From positions 24,534 to 88,533 of the forward strand of contig NZ_JYOV01000011.1 in the NCBI RefSeq assembly GCF_000963255.1: a stretch of DNA of 64,000 nt, given 5' to 3'. Shown here piece by piece: positions 25,834 to 34,607 of the stretch. The notes beneath the pieces are model-generated. The model was not told the origin of the DNA. It did not search any database and saw nothing but the letters and a program-made list of their open reading frames with translations. The position numbers and the translations under genes are program-made. This DNA is from Streptococcus infantis. Its GTDB lineage: Bacteria > Bacillota > Bacilli > Lactobacillales > Streptococcaceae. Each line of letters opens with the position of its first letter. Positions within the stretch are counted from its first letter, which is position 1.

Positions 25834-26202
25834 TTAGATTCCTCTAACTGCAAAATAGTGTCCGCTTGGATTTGCAAAGTTAAAGTTAGGGAAAGGTTGA
25901 GTATTGATCGAACTAGTGGTATCAGTCACTGCAGCTAGGCGTTGATGAAGACCGTGAAGATCTGCTGACTCAAAGAGTAGGCTGGGTTTCATATCAACTA
26001 CCTCCGGTGATACTTGACGAATAAAATCCTTAGCATAGATAGTGAAAGTCAGCGTACTGTCAGCGTGAGGTTTCATCTCAAAAGTTTCAAATTCCATTAT
26101 TTCTGGTTGATTAAAAATTTCAAATCCAATGGCAGACCAAAAGTCTCTCTCCACTGCTACATCATCCACGTAGAGCATAATTCCTGTATTTTGTGAAAAC
26201 AT
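25834..26202 (-). CDS. VOC (glyoxalase/bleomycin-resistance fold) family protein
   Basis: 122 residues; two adjacent ATGs follow AAGGAG and the second is better spaced. The two βαβββ halves are visible: IMLYVDDVAVERDFWSAIGF opens the first, and SLLFESADLHGLHQRL with NFNFANPSGHYFAVRGI forms the second. These proteins bind a metal and small substrates; the reaction cannot be deduced. Two of the usual metal-ligand positions are not obvious. It is transcribed alone, convergent to the SufT-like gene. Confidence 0.8.
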   Translation of the reverse strand: MFSQNTGIMLYVDDVAVERDFWSAIGFEIFNQPEIMEFETFEMKPHADSTLTFTIYAKDFIRQVSPEVVDMKPSLLFESADLHGLHQRLAAVTDTTSSINTQPFPNFNFANPSGHYFAVRGI

Positions 26203-26263
26203 CATTTCTCCTTTGTAATCATAGTTAGAGCAAAGATTTTATAACATTCTATGAGAAAATATA

Positions 26264-26312
26264 AATAACTAGAAAAAGCAGTCATTTAGCGACTGCTTAT
26301 TTTCTAGTTATT
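26264..26312 (-). terminator. Terminator of ilvD
   Basis: Nested stem: AATAACTAGAAAA with TTTTCTAGTTATT outside and GCAGTC with GACTGC inside. On the minus strand the inner stem is followed by TTTTT. It overlaps the ilvD stop codon. Confidence 0.85.
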
Positions 26313-28011
26313 TTTTACCAGATTGTTCCATATTCCAGAAATCTGTAACGGCACCACGTGATGCAGAAGATACGGTATGGGCATACTTACCAAGGACACC
26401 ACGGCTATAGAGTGGTGGCAAGGTTGTTTCTGCCTTGCGTTTTTCAAGCTCTTCATCGGAAACGTCCATGGAAATTTCTTTCGTATCTTGGTCAACAGTG
26501 ACGATATCGCCTGTACGGAGATATGCAATCGGTCCACCATCCTGAGCTTCAGGAGCGATATGTCCAACAACTAGTCCATAAGTACCACCAGAGAAGCGTC
26601 CGTCTGTCAAGAGGGCAACTTTGTCTCCTTGTCCCTTACCAACGATCATTGATGAAAGTGATAGCATCTCAGGCATACCAGGACCACCCTTAGGTCCAAC
26701 GAAACGAACAACGACAACATCGCCATCAACGATTTCGTCTGTCAGAACGGCCTGAATCGCATCTTCTTCTGAGTCAAAGACCTTAGCTGGTCCAACGTGA
26801 CGACGCACTTTAACACCTGATACTTTGGCAACCGCACCGTCAGGAGCAAGATTACCGTTCAAGATGATAAGCGGACCGTCCGCACGTTTTGGATTTTCAA
26901 GTGGCATGATAACTTTTTGACCTGGTGTGAGGTCTGCAAAGTCAGCCAAGTTTTCAGCAACAGTCTTACCAGTACATGTGATACGGTCTCCGTGAAGGAA
27001 GCCATTTGCCAGCAAATACTTCATAACCGCAGGCACACCACCAACTTCGTAAAGGTCTTGGAAGACATACTGACCAGAAGGTTTCAAATCGGCCAAGTGA
27101 GGCACACGTTCTTGGATGGTATTAAAGTCCTCAAGTGACAAGTCAACATTAGCTGCGTGGGCAATAGCAAGCAAGTGAAGAGTGGCATTTGTAGAACCAC
27201 CTAGAGCCATAGTCACAGTAATGGCATCTTCAAAGGCTTCACGAGTCAAGATATCTGATGGTTTGAGACCGAGCTCCAGCATCTTAACAACAGCACGTCC
27301 TGCTGCTTCGATGTCTTCTTTCTTGTCAGCTGATTCAGCTGGGTGAGATGAAGAACCTGGCAAACTCATACCGAGAACTTCGATAGCTGTCGCCATGGTA
27401 TTAGCAGTATACATACCACCACAACCACCAGGGCCAGGGCAGGCATTACATTCCAGACGTTTCACATCCTCAGCTGTCATATCACCGTGGTTCCACTTAC
27501 CGATTCCTTCAAATACAGAAACCAAGTCGATGTCTTTGCCATCCAGTTTTCCAGGGGCGATAGTACCACCGTAAGCGAAAATAGCTGGGATATCCATATT
27601 GGCAATAGCAATCATAGAACCAGGCATGTTCTTGTCACAGCCACCGATAGCCACAAAGGCATCCACGTTGTGACCACCCATAGCAGCTTCGATAGAATCC
27701 GCAATGATATCACGTGACGTTAGAGAGAAGCGCATACCAGGCGTTCCCATGGCAATCCCGTCTGCTACCGTAATGGTTCCAAATTGAACCGGCCAAGCAC
27801 CAGCAGATTTGACACCTTCTTTTGCAAGCTTACCGAAGTCATGCAAGTGGATATTACATGGTGTATTTTCTGCCCAAGTCGAAATGACTCCCACAATTGG
27901 TGTTTCAAAGTCCTTATCTGTCATACCAGTCGCACGAAGCATGGCACGGTTTGGTGATTTAACCATGCTGTCATAAATGCTACTGCGGTGACGTTTATCT
28001 AATTCTGTCAT
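26308..28011 (-). CDS. ilvD: Dihydroxy-acid dehydratase
   Basis: 567 residues from the ATG at 28011, which follows GGGAGGGAA; upstream ATGs lie on the promoter side. It dehydrates dihydroxy-acids to 2-keto acids in valine, leucine and isoleucine synthesis. The Fe-S ligands are visible in [13 protein letters not shown] and [19 protein letters not shown], and [14 protein letters not shown] near the end is a family signature. It stands alone here, not in an ilv operon, which is usual in mitis-group streptococci. Confidence 0.97.
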   Translation of the reverse strand: MTELDKRHRSSIYDSMVKSPNRAMLRATGMTDKDFETPIVGVISTWAENTPCNIHLHDFGKLAKEGVKSAGAWPVQFGTITVADGIAMGTPGMRFSLTSRDIIADSIEAAMGGHNVDAFVAIGGCDKNMPGSMIAIANMDIPAIFAYGGTIAPGKLDGKDIDLVSVFEGIGKWNHGDMTAEDVKRLECNACPGPGGCGGMYTANTMATAIEVLGMSLPGSSSHPAESADKKEDIEAAGRAVVKMLELGLKPSDILTREAFEDAITVTMALGGSTNATLHLLAIAHAANVDLSLEDFNTIQERVPHLADLKPSGQYVFQDLYEVGGVPAVMKYLLANGFLHGDRITCTGKTVAENLADFADLTPGQKVIMPLENPKRADGPLIILNGNLAPDGAVAKVSGVKVRRHVGPAKVFDSEEDAIQAVLTDEIVDGDVVVVRFVGPKGGPGMPEMLSLSSMIVGKGQGDKVALLTDGRFSGGTYGLVVGHIAPEAQDGGPIAYLRTGDIVTVDQDTKEISMDVSDEELEKRKAETTLPPLYSRGVLGKYAHTVSSASRGAVTDFWNMEQSGKK

Positions 28012-28039
28012 TAAGTTCCCTCCCATTTCAGTTTGTTCC

Positions 28040-28048
28040 ATTATAGCA
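28040..28048 (-). promoter_or_regulatory. Extended -10 promoter element of ilvD
   Basis: TGCTATAAT on the minus strand, 29 nt before the start codon. The -35 region is weak. Confidence 0.5.
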
Positions 28049-28138
28049 CATTTTAAAAGCAATGAACAGAAGAAAATTCTTGAATTTTCAGAAAATTCAA
28101 TACATTAAAATCCTCTTAAAAAAGATTGCATTTTTTTA

Positions 28139-28176
28139 TTGACATTTAAAATTAAAGTGATATCATTTAGATATCA
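28139..28176 (+). promoter_or_regulatory. Promoter and palindromic operator of the SPFH operon
   Basis: TTGACA, 16-nt spacer, TATCAT at 28161-28166. The -10 is covered by a perfect inverted repeat, TGATATC-ATTTA-GATATCA (28158-28176). A dimeric repressor bound here would block transcription. Confidence 0.75.
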
Positions 28177-28195
28177 AAAATAGGAGGTCATTCTG

Positions 28196-29203
28196 ATGAC
28201 TGAAAAACTAATCAATTCAAAACCAAATGGTGTAGTAGCATTGATACTCATTGAGTTGGCACTCGTACTTGGTGTCTTTATATTTATCATGGGTGCTGGT
28301 TCAGAAAACATTTTTGGAATTATTATCGGACTTTTATTAAGCTTAATTGCAGGTCTAGCTCATGCTGGTTTAAAAGTTGTCAAACCTCAGGAAGCACTGG
28401 TTTTGACCCTCTTTGGTAACTATACTGGGACCATCAAAGAACCTGGTTTTTACTTTGTCAATCCCTTCAGTATAGCGGTCAACCCTGCAAATCACACTCG
28501 ACTTGGTCAAAGTGGTGATGTTAGCACGAAATCTCCTTTTTCAGGGATGAAATCATCAAATGGCAATGATGTAAACATTGAAATTGGCAAGAAACAGATT
28601 TCTCTCAAAGTTATGACTTTGAGTAATTCTCGTCAAAAGATTAACGATTGTCTGGGAAATCCTGTTGAAATCGGAATCGCGGTAACTTGGAGGGTTGTCG
28701 ATACAGCCAAAGCAGTCTTCAACGTTGATAACTATAAAGAATATCTGTCATTGCAGTGTGATAGCGCCCTTCGTAATATTGTCCGCATCTATCCTTACGA
28801 TGTGTCTCCGAATGTGGATACTACAGGTGACGGGCAAGCAGATGAAGGCAGTCTCCGAGGCTCTAGCGAGATTGTAGCTAGTCGCATTCGTGAGGAAATT
28901 CAAAGTCGTGTAGAGGACGCTGGCTTGGAAATCCTTGAGGCACGTATTACTTACCTAGCTTATGCACCGGAAATTGCAGCTGTCATGCTTCAACGTCAAC
29001 AAGCATCAGCCATTATTGATGCACGTAAGATGATTGTTGATGGCGCTGTTGGAATGGTTGAAATGGCACTAGAACGTCTCAATGAAGGAGAATTAGTAGA
29101 ACTTGACGAAGAACGAAAAGCTGCTATGGTTTCAAATCTCCTAGTCGTTCTCTGTGGCAATCATGATGCACAACCAATTGTCAATACAGGAAGCCTTTAT
29201 TAG
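28196..29203 (+). CDS. SPFH/band 7 (stomatin-like) membrane protein
   Basis: 335 residues behind TAGGAGG. Two hydrophobic N-terminal segments ([20 protein letters not shown] and [20 protein letters not shown]) anchor it. The SPFH domain starts near residue 60 ([18 protein letters not shown]) and continues through [21 protein letters not shown] helical, oligomerising end follows ([36 protein letters not shown]). Such proteins form membrane microdomain scaffolds. It is paired (2-nt gap) with a ribbon-helix-helix gene. Its exact role here is unknown. Confidence 0.88.
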   Translation: MTEKLINSKPNGVVALILIELALVLGVFIFIMGAGSENIFGIIIGLLLSLIAGLAHAGLKVVKPQEALVLTLFGNYTGTIKEPGFYFVNPFSIAVNPANHTRLGQSGDVSTKSPFSGMKSSNGNDVNIEIGKKQISLKVMTLSNSRQKINDCLGNPVEIGIAVTWRVVDTAKAVFNVDNYKEYLSLQCDSALRNIVRIYPYDVSPNVDTTGDGQADEGSLRGSSEIVASRIREEIQSRVEDAGLEILEARITYLAYAPEIAAVMLQRQQASAIIDARKMIVDGAVGMVEMALERLNEGELVELDEERKAAMVSNLLVVLCGNHDAQPIVNTGSLY

Positions 29204-29205
29204 AA

Positions 29206-29406
29206 ATGGCAGAAGCTAAAAAAAAGCAAATCCCCCTTCGACTCTCGAATAAGCTATACGCTGCACTCGCATCATGGGCAGAAGATGACTTTCGATCAGT
29301 TAACGGGCAAATTGAATATCTCCTTACAGAATGTGTCAAGCAACGGAAGAAAGACGGGAAATACGTCTCAGAAACCATTGATGAACCCTTCGAAATTGAT
29401 ATTTAA
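29206..29406 (+). CDS. Arc-like ribbon-helix-helix protein
   Basis: 66 residues. [20 protein letters not shown] is the β-strand and first helix of an Arc/CopG ribbon-helix-helix, and [20 protein letters not shown] the second helix, with the usual hydrophobic spacing. Arc-family dimers bind short inverted repeats. The gene follows the SPFH gene after 2 nt, so it is co-expressed, and the operon promoter carries a suitable palindrome. Autoregulation is the natural inference. It ends at a terminator. Confidence 0.8.
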   Translation: MAEAKKKQIPLRLSNKLYAALASWAEDDFRSVNGQIEYLLTECVKQRKKDGKYVSETIDEPFEIDI

Positions 29407-29410
29407 TCTA

Positions 29411-29447
29411 TTTTCCTATCCAGAACCTTGGATGGGAAAATTTTTTT
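29411..29447 (+). terminator. Terminator of the SPFH-RHH operon
   Basis: TTTTCCTATCCA pairs with TGGATGGGAAAA (one bulge/wobble), followed by TTTTTTT. Confidence 0.85.
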
Positions 29448-29467
29448 ATCTTTTTTTGTCAAGTAAC

Positions 29468-29496
29468 TTTACTTTACAAAAAAGTTTTGATATACT
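29468..29496 (+). promoter_or_regulatory. Promoter of rpmF-rpmG
   Basis: TTTACT, 17-nt spacer, TATACT, 58 nt before the rpmF start. Confidence 0.6.
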
Positions 29497-29554
29497 ATTA
29501 AAGTTGATGAAAATCAAACCTAACTGAATTTATATCTTAAAAGGAGAAATCAAA

Positions 29555-29737
29555 ATGGCAGTACCTGCACGTCGCACTTCAAAAGCGAAGAAAAACAAAC
29601 GTCGTACACACTACAAAGTAACAGCTCCATCTGTAAACTTTGACGAAACTACTGGAGATTACTCACGTTCTCACCGTGTATCACTTAAAGGATACTACAA
29701 AGGACGTAAAATCGCTAAAGCTGCATCAGCTGAATAA
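29555..29737 (+). CDS. rpmF: Ribosomal protein bL32
   Basis: 60 residues, starting [20 protein letters not shown], the conserved basic beginning of bL32. It lacks the four zinc-binding cysteines of the C+ type, so it is the zinc-free form, as usual in streptococci. Large-subunit protein. It has a strong AAAGGAG site and is followed by rpmG after 15 nt. Confidence 0.97.
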
Positions 29738-29752
29738 TAGAAGGGAGATACC

Positions 29753-29902
29753 ATGCGCGTAAATATTACACTTGAACACAAAGAATCTGGTGAACGCTTG
29801 TACCTTACTTCTAAAAACAAACGTAACACTCCAGACCGTCTTCAATTGAAGAAATACTCACCAAAACTTCGCAAACACGTTGTGTTTACAGAAGTGAAGT
29901 AA
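29753..29902 (+). CDS. rpmG: Ribosomal protein bL33 (zinc-free form)
   Basis: 49 residues: [20 protein letters not shown], then [17 protein letters not shown]. The CxxC pairs of the zinc-binding form are missing, so this is the C-minus paralogue. It starts behind AAGGGAG and shares the rpmF transcript. Its last 13 nt and the terminator are duplicated 1.5 kb downstream, beyond the cadmium cassette. Confidence 0.97.
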
Positions 29903-30008
29903 GCATTCAATACGAATCAATACATAAGAAAAACGCTGATTTCAAGCGTTTTTTCTTTTTTCAATTTCAATACATTTCACTATATTTCAGTCCAATCTCT
30001 ACCTTTTT
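29890..30008. repeat. 119-nt direct repeat, copy 1 (rpmG tail and terminator)
   Basis: Runs from the last codons of rpmG through its terminator to the ACCTTTTT tract. It is over 90% identical to 31384-31503. The two copies bracket the cadD-cadX segment. Confidence 0.9.
29930..29957 (+). terminator. Terminator of rpmF-rpmG
   Basis: AACGCT pairs with AGCGTT around a 7-nt loop and is followed by TTTTTTCTTTTTT. Confidence 0.85.
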
Positions 30009-30017
30009 TAGATAAAT

Positions 30018-30032
30018 ATATCATTTAGATAT
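30018..30032. promoter_or_regulatory. Second ATATC-ATTTA-GATAT site
   Basis: Same 15-nt core, including the ATTTA spacer, as the operator of the SPFH operon 1.85 kb upstream. It lies just inside the left edge of the cadmium segment, with no obvious promoter. A second binding site for the Arc-like protein or a relic of a moved promoter. Confidence 0.4.
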
Positions 30033-30040
30033 TGAAATTA

Positions 30041-30074
30041 AGCCCTGCTATCATTTCGATGGCAGGGCTTTTTA
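30041..30074 (+). terminator. Terminator-type hairpin before cadD
   Basis: AAGCCCTGCTATC pairs with GATGGCAGGGCTT, followed by TTTTT. No gene directly precedes it, so it may belong to a lost upstream gene. Confidence 0.75.
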
Positions 30075-30120
30075 ATGTTTGGTACACTACCTTCTTATCT
30101 ATATTTTGATGGAGCTGAAG

Positions 30121-30172
30121 TTGACATCTACAAAGTTTAATGTTAAAATACATTCAAAAATATATTTGAATG
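30121..30172 (+). promoter_or_regulatory. cadD promoter with CadC/CadX-type operator
   Basis: TTGACA (30121-30126), 17-nt spacer, TAAAAT (30144-30149). Directly after comes the perfect palindrome CATTCAAA-AATATA-TTTGAATG (30151-30172), close in sequence to the staphylococcal cadC operator as I recall it. Repression relieved by Cd/Zn is expected. Confidence 0.85.
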
Positions 30173-30181
30173 AGGTGTTTT

Positions 30182-30796
30182 ATGATTCAAAATGTTGTTA
30201 CTTCAATAATCCTGTATTCTGGGACAGCCGTAGACTTACTTATTATCCTAATGTTATTTTTTGCCAAAAGAAAAAGCAGAAAAGACATCATTAACATCTA
30301 TTTAGGACAATTTCTAGGCTCTGTTAGTCTAATATTGCTAAGTTTACTTTTTGCATTTGTCTTAAATTATATTCCTAGTAAAGAGATTTTAGGTTTGCTC
30401 GGTTTGATTCCAATTTTCCTAGGACTCAAAGTTTTGCTTTTAGGAGATTCTGATGGAGAAGCTATTGCAAAAGATGGTTTGCGCAAAGATGATAAAAACC
30501 TGATTTTTCTAGTCGCTATGATTACTTTTGCAAGTTGTGGTGCTGACAATATTGGTGTTTTTGTCCCATATTTTATTACCTTAAATTTAGCGAATTTGAT
30601 AGTGGCTTTACTTACTTTTCTAGTCATGATTTATCTCTTGGTTTTTTCAGCCCAAAAATTAGCACAAGTCCCTTCTGTTGGAGAAACTTTGGAAAAATAT
30701 AGCAGATGGTTTATTGCCGTTGTTTATTTAGGATTGGGGATATATATCCTGATTGAAAACAACGTTTTTGACATGCTATGGGCTGTGTTCGGCTAG
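30182..30796 (+). CDS. cadD: CadD-type cadmium resistance transporter
   Basis: 204 residues from the ATG at 30182 behind GAGGTG; an in-frame ATG at 30170 lies within the operator-proximal leader. Five or six membrane helices are visible, e.g. VVTSIILYSGTAVDLLIILM and LIVALLTFLVMIYLLVF. The family's MITFASCGADNIGVFVPYF box carries a conserved Cys and Asp for metal handling. CadD confers cadmium resistance in staphylococci and streptococci. It pairs with the ArsR-family gene downstream. Confidence 0.9.
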   Translation: MIQNVVTSIILYSGTAVDLLIILMLFFAKRKSRKDIINIYLGQFLGSVSLILLSLLFAFVLNYIPSKEILGLLGLIPIFLGLKVLLLGDSDGEAIAKDGLRKDDKNLIFLVAMITFASCGADNIGVFVPYFITLNLANLIVALLTFLVMIYLLVFSAQKLAQVPSVGETLEKYSRWFIAVVYLGLGIYILIENNVFDMLWAVFG

Positions 30797-30807
30797 GAGA
30801 AAAAATT

Positions 30808-31146
30808 ATGAAAAAAGATAGTATCTGCCAAGTGAATATTATAAATCAACAAAATGTTACAACCGCAACGAACTACCTTGAAAAGGAAAAAGTCCAAAAA
30901 TCACTTCGTATTTTATCAAAGTTTACCGATAATAAACAGATAAATATCATCTTTTATCTCCTTGCTGTTGAAGAACTCTGTGTCTGTGATATAGCCTGTT
31001 TACTAAATCTCAGTATGGCATCTGCCTCCCACCATCTTCGTAAACTAGCCAATCAAAACATCTTGGATACTAGAAGAGAGGGGAAAATTATATATTATTT
31101 TATAAAAGATGAGGAAATCAGAGATTTTTTTAATCAACTAGGATAA
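30808..31146 (+). CDS. cadX: CadX/CadC-type ArsR-family metal repressor
   Basis: 112 residues from the ATG at 30808 behind AGGAGA. A winged helix-turn-helix (LSMASASHHLRKLANQNILD) is preceded by the metal-sensing ELCVCDIACLLN box (α3N-type CxC), with an N-terminal Cys at position 7 (SICQVN). This is the thiolate ligand set of CadC-type Cd/Pb/Zn sensors. It should bind the palindrome upstream of cadD and release it on metal binding. It is 11 nt from cadD. Confidence 0.92.
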   Translation: MKKDSICQVNIINQQNVTTATNYLEKEKVQKSLRILSKFTDNKQINIIFYLLAVEELCVCDIACLLNLSMASASHHLRKLANQNILDTRREGKIIYYFIKDEEIRDFFNQLG

Positions 31147-31626
31147 CAACTATTTTTACTACTTTTCCATGATTATATATAGGACTTATCTATGAAATTT
31201 TTTGATGAAAATTACTCACAAGAAAGACCTACTCGTAGCAAATGTTTAAGAAAAAAGTATAATTTAAAGCAAACCGACTTGGACTATAAAGAAATTATTT
31301 TCTAAGATATTACCAAGTTTGTTGATGATTTGTTTTACCACTGCTTCAGCTCTATTATATTTAGAGATTTAGAAACTGTAGATAGAAGTGAAGTAAGCAT
31401 TCAATGCGAATCAATACATAAGGAAAACGCTTATTTTAAGCGTTTTTTCTTTTTTCCAATTTCAATACATTTCACTATAATTCAGTTCAATCTCTACCTT
31501 TTTCGTAAGACCTAATCAGATAAGTGGATTGTAATTGGAAAATTTCCTAAATAATCACTTGGCTCTTATCAGTTACTAATACAATTCATTAAATATAGTT
31601 TATAATAGAGAAAATGGAGGAAAACT
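31147..31626. other. Gene-poor right edge of the cadmium segment
   Basis: Holds a 37-codon open frame at 31192-31305 (begins MKFFDENYSQERPTRSKC) without a good ribosome-binding site, probably a relic. It also contains copy 2 of the rpmG-tail repeat with its terminator hairpin. TATAAT at 31601-31606, with a poor -35, serves the DUF1643 gene. Confidence 0.6.
31384..31503. repeat. 119-nt direct repeat, copy 2
   Basis: Carries the last codons and stop of rpmG (GAAGTGAAGTAAG) and its terminator without the rest of the gene. Few substitutions and one inserted C separate it from 29890-30008. Confidence 0.9.
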
Positions 31627-32094
31627 ATGGAAAAAGACGCTCTTCTATCTGAAGATAGGAAATATCGCTATTTACTTTCCCGTGCTTGGGATGAAGCAAA
31701 ACCTACAGTGCTGTTTATTGGTTTGAACCCATCTACGGCTGACGAAGAAACAGATGATCCCACAATTCGCAAGTGTATCAACTACGCCAAATACTGGGGC
31801 TATGGAAAAATTCTAATGGCAAATCTTTTTGGTTTCAGAAGTACTGATCCAAAAAATCTTAATCACCAACTAGATCCAGTCGGCCCAGAAAATGATGCTT
31901 ATATCCTAAAGTCTGCATCTGAAGCAGATTTAATTATTGCTTGCTGGGGAAATCCAGGAAGGCTTCTTGATCGTGATAAAGAAGTTATTTCATTGATACC
32001 TAACTTACATTGCTTAAAGAGGAATAAAAACGGAACCCCTCATCACCCACTCTATCTATCCAAAGATATCAAACCATCCCCATACAAAGGATAG
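31627..32094 (+). CDS. DUF1643 domain protein
   Basis: 155 residues behind ATGGAGG. The family signature is clear: VLFIGLNPSTADEETDDPTI, RKCINYAKYWGYGKILMANL and then the closing HCLKRNKNGTPHHPLYLSKD. DUF1643 proteins are widespread and often travel with mobile DNA; their activity is not established, though a nucleobase- or DNA-related enzyme fold has been suggested by fold resemblance. It is a single-gene unit with an upstream TATAAT. Confidence 0.85.
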   Translation: MEKDALLSEDRKYRYLLSRAWDEAKPTVLFIGLNPSTADEETDDPTIRKCINYAKYWGYGKILMANLFGFRSTDPKNLNHQLDPVGPENDAYILKSASEADLIIACWGNPGRLLDRDKEVISLIPNLHCLKRNKNGTPHHPLYLSKDIKPSPYKG

Positions 32095-32186
32095 ATTATA
32101 AACTTTCCGAAAAATAAGTGTTTTCTTGAAGAAAAATGTCTGTTGTAACAGAAGTTAAATAAGAGTTAACTTATTTTAAACATCTT

Positions 32187-32220
32187 AAAACCAATGGTTT
32201 CGGCCGTTGGTTTTAATTTT
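32187..32220 (+). terminator. Terminator after the DUF1643 gene
   Basis: AAAACCAATGG pairs with GGCCGTTGGTTTT (short mismatch), followed by AATTTTT. Confidence 0.8.
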
Positions 32221-32280
32221 TAGTAACATTATGGTAAAAGGTAGCAAGTTCAACTCTCACTGCCTTTTCTTTCCTCCTAT

Positions 32281-32309
32281 TTTTGAGAGCGCTTGAAATA
32301 TGTTATAAT
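32281..32309 (+). promoter_or_regulatory. Promoter of the YesL-YesM-YesN cluster with CcpA-like site
   Basis: TTTTGA, 17-nt spacer, TATAAT (32304-32309). TGAGAGCGCTTGAA at 32284-32297 fits the cre consensus at every fixed position but one and covers the spacer, so CcpA would repress. Catabolite control of this cluster is inferred. Confidence 0.6.
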
Positions 32310-32339
32310 AGTTCTAGATTATTTTTTAGGAGGCAAACC

Positions 32340-32954
32340 GTGGGAAATTTTATTGAGCTAGTCTTTCATCGTTTCTTTTTGGGGATGATTGCAACGGCTT
32401 ATTTTTGGTTATTGACACTAGCAGGAGGTGTGGTTTTTGGTATAGCACCAGCTAGTGCGACTATCATGAGTTTATTCGCAGAACATGGTTATTCTTACCG
32501 TGCCTATGGTTTTAAAGAGGCTTGGACTCTTTATAAGAGCAATTTTGTAAAAAGCAATCTCAGTTTCTACACCTTTATGGGACTTGACTTGATCTTGATT
32601 TATGGTTTGTATCTCATGATCCAATTGCCGCATCAGACCATTATCCACTTGGCAGCAACCTTTCTAAATATCTTTTTGGTAGCCTTGGTATTTTTGGCTT
32701 ATACAGTTTCTCTAAAATTACAAGTTTATTTTGACTTATCCTATCAAAATACCTTAAAGCTTGCCTTTATCGGAATTTTTATGAGCTTATCAGCAGTGGC
32801 TAAAGTTCTTCTTGGTAGCGTCTTGTTAGCCATTATTGGGTTTTATATGCCTGCCCTCATTATTTTTGTAGGGATTGGTATGTGGCATTTCTTTATTAGT
32901 GATTTATTGGAGCCTGTTTATGAAAGCATTCATGAAAAATTGGCGTCCAAATAG
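32340..32954 (+). CDS. YesL-family (DUF624) membrane protein
   Basis: 204 residues from a GTG at 32340 with AGGAGG six nt upstream. Five or so membrane helices (ATAYFWLLTLAGGVVFGIAP, TFMGLDLILIYGLYLMI, LNIFLVALVFLAYTVSLKL and others). YesL proteins are encoded with YesM/YesN two-component systems and carbohydrate transport genes. The sensor kinase starts within its 3' end, consistent with joint function. Confidence 0.85.
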   Translation: MGNFIELVFHRFFLGMIATAYFWLLTLAGGVVFGIAPASATIMSLFAEHGYSYRAYGFKEAWTLYKSNFVKSNLSFYTFMGLDLILIYGLYLMIQLPHQTIIHLAATFLNIFLVALVFLAYTVSLKLQVYFDLSYQNTLKLAFIGIFMSLSAVAKVLLGSVLLAIIGFYMPALIIFVGIGMWHFFISDLLEPVYESIHEKLASK

Positions 32955-34605
32955 AATGAAACAATTTTGGCTTCATTCACTCCTTCGAACCTATACTTGG
33001 GTGATGATTGTTATCATTGCTAGTTTTGCTCTGTTGATTTCCTATGTGAACTGGGATAGTCGAGAAAAAGAAGCAAGACAGGTTTCCCAGCGGGTTTTGA
33101 CTCGGACAGTAAGTGAGGTTGAGTATTATTATCGAGAATCAGCGCGTTCAGCCCAAAGTTTAGTAGATAATCAAGCGCGAATCGAGGGAATTTATAAGTA
33201 TTTTAGCCTCAGTACACCGGATTATTTCTATTGGCAACTGGAGCGTAAAGCATCACCCTATATTTCTGTATCCATTTATGAAAATATCGATGACCTTTAT
33301 GTGCGTAATGATTTTGTAACGGGTGTAGCCATTGTCTTGCAAGACTCGACAGAAGTTTATGTTTCGAAGAGGGACAATCGTAGTGGTTACAAGGTTTCTG
33401 CAGATGCCTTCAAGCCAGATGCCAATAGTTTCGCCATTCCCGTATCTGATCCAGTATCGGATCAAGCTCTTGGAGTTATTTATGTTTCTGTATCTTCCGA
33501 TGTTTTTTATAAGGCTATTGACAATACCAGAGGAAATATCCCAATTGCTGTGAGCATAACCTCTCCTTTTGAAACGGAAATGTTTCACCAAGGTGAAAAA
33601 AGTGATCGAGAGGAATGGTTGCAAGACGAGACTGCTCATGGTTATCAGGTTCAGGTTGCTGTTCCACGAGGTTATGTCCTGAGTGGCAGTATCTCTAGCT
33701 CTGTCTTTATTCTTGCTTTGAGTCTCCTCTTTATCGTTATTTTATATGTAACCTTGAAAAAAACATTTTCGAAGTATCAAACACAGGTTGTTGACCTAGT
33801 GGAAACAATCCATGATATTGCGCAAGGGGAGCAGGGAAAAAGAATTGATCTCACGAAAAAAGACCAGGAATTGCTTTTAATCGCTGAGACGACAAATGAT
33901 ATGTTGGACCGATTGGAGAGAAATATCCATGATATTTATCAGCTTGAACTGAGTCAAAAAGATGCCCATATGCGCGCTCTACAAGCTCAGATAAATCCAC
34001 ATTTCATGTACAATACCCTCGAGTTTTTACGGATGTACGCGGTCATGGAGAACCAAAATGAACTAGCGGATATTATCTACGAATTCAGTAGTCTCCTGCG
34101 CAACAACATCTCTGATGAACGAGAAACAACATTAAAGCAAGAAGTGGAGTTTTGTCGGAAGTACAGTTATCTCTGTATGGTTCGCTATCCAAAATCCATT
34201 GCTTACGGATTTAAGATTGACCCTGGCTTGGAAGAAATGCGCATTCCAAAATTCACCCTCCAACCCTTGGTGGAGAATTATTTTGCTCATGGAGTTGATC
34301 ATCGACGTACAGATAATGTGATTAGTATCAAGGCCTTGAAAAAAGAAGGTTATGTTGAGATTTTGGTAACCGATAATGGGCGTGGAATGCCTGCCGAAAA
34401 ATTAGCAGAGATCCAGGATAAATTAGCTCAAAGAACCTTTGAACATACAGTGGATTATAGTGGGAAACGGCAGTCCATTGGGATTGTCAATGTGCATGAG
34501 CGCTTTGTGCTCTACTTTGGTGACCGATATGATATCAGTGTAGAATCTGTTGAAAAAGAAGGTGTTCGCTATCGAATTACCATTCAAAATGAAGAGAAAG
34601 GATAA
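32920..34605 (+). CDS. YesM-type sensor histidine kinase (HK09/ZmpS-like)
   Basis: 561 residues from the ATG at 32920 (GGAG 7 nt before); ATGs at 32932 and 32956 are alternatives. TM1 is VMIVIIASFALLISYV; an extracellular sensor of about 200 residues follows; TM2 (SSVFILALSLLFIVILYV) lies near residue 260, then HAMP. The phospho-acceptor His is in LQAQINPHFMYNTLEFLRMY (about residue 360), and the ATP-binding domain shows LQPLVENYFAHGV and VTDNGRGMP. The kinase/regulator pair closely resembles pneumococcal TCS09. It overlaps the YesL gene. Confidence 0.9.
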   Translation: MKAFMKNWRPNRMKQFWLHSLLRTYTWVMIVIIASFALLISYVNWDSREKEARQVSQRVLTRTVSEVEYYYRESARSAQSLVDNQARIEGIYKYFSLSTPDYFYWQLERKASPYISVSIYENIDDLYVRNDFVTGVAIVLQDSTEVYVSKRDNRSGYKVSADAFKPDANSFAIPVSDPVSDQALGVIYVSVSSDVFYKAIDNTRGNIPIAVSITSPFETEMFHQGEKSDREEWLQDETAHGYQVQVAVPRGYVLSGSISSSVFILALSLLFIVILYVTLKKTFSKYQTQVVDLVETIHDIAQGEQGKRIDLTKKDQELLLIAETTNDMLDRLERNIHDIYQLELSQKDAHMRALQAQINPHFMYNTLEFLRMYAVMENQNELADIIYEFSSLLRNNISDERETTLKQEVEFCRKYSYLCMVRYPKSIAYGFKIDPGLEEMRIPKFTLQPLVENYFAHGVDHRRTDNVISIKALKKEGYVEILVTDNGRGMPAEKLAEIQDKLAQRTFEHTVDYSGKRQSIGIVNVHERFVLYFGDRYDISVESVEKEGVRYRITIQNEEKG

Positions 34606-34607
34606 AG

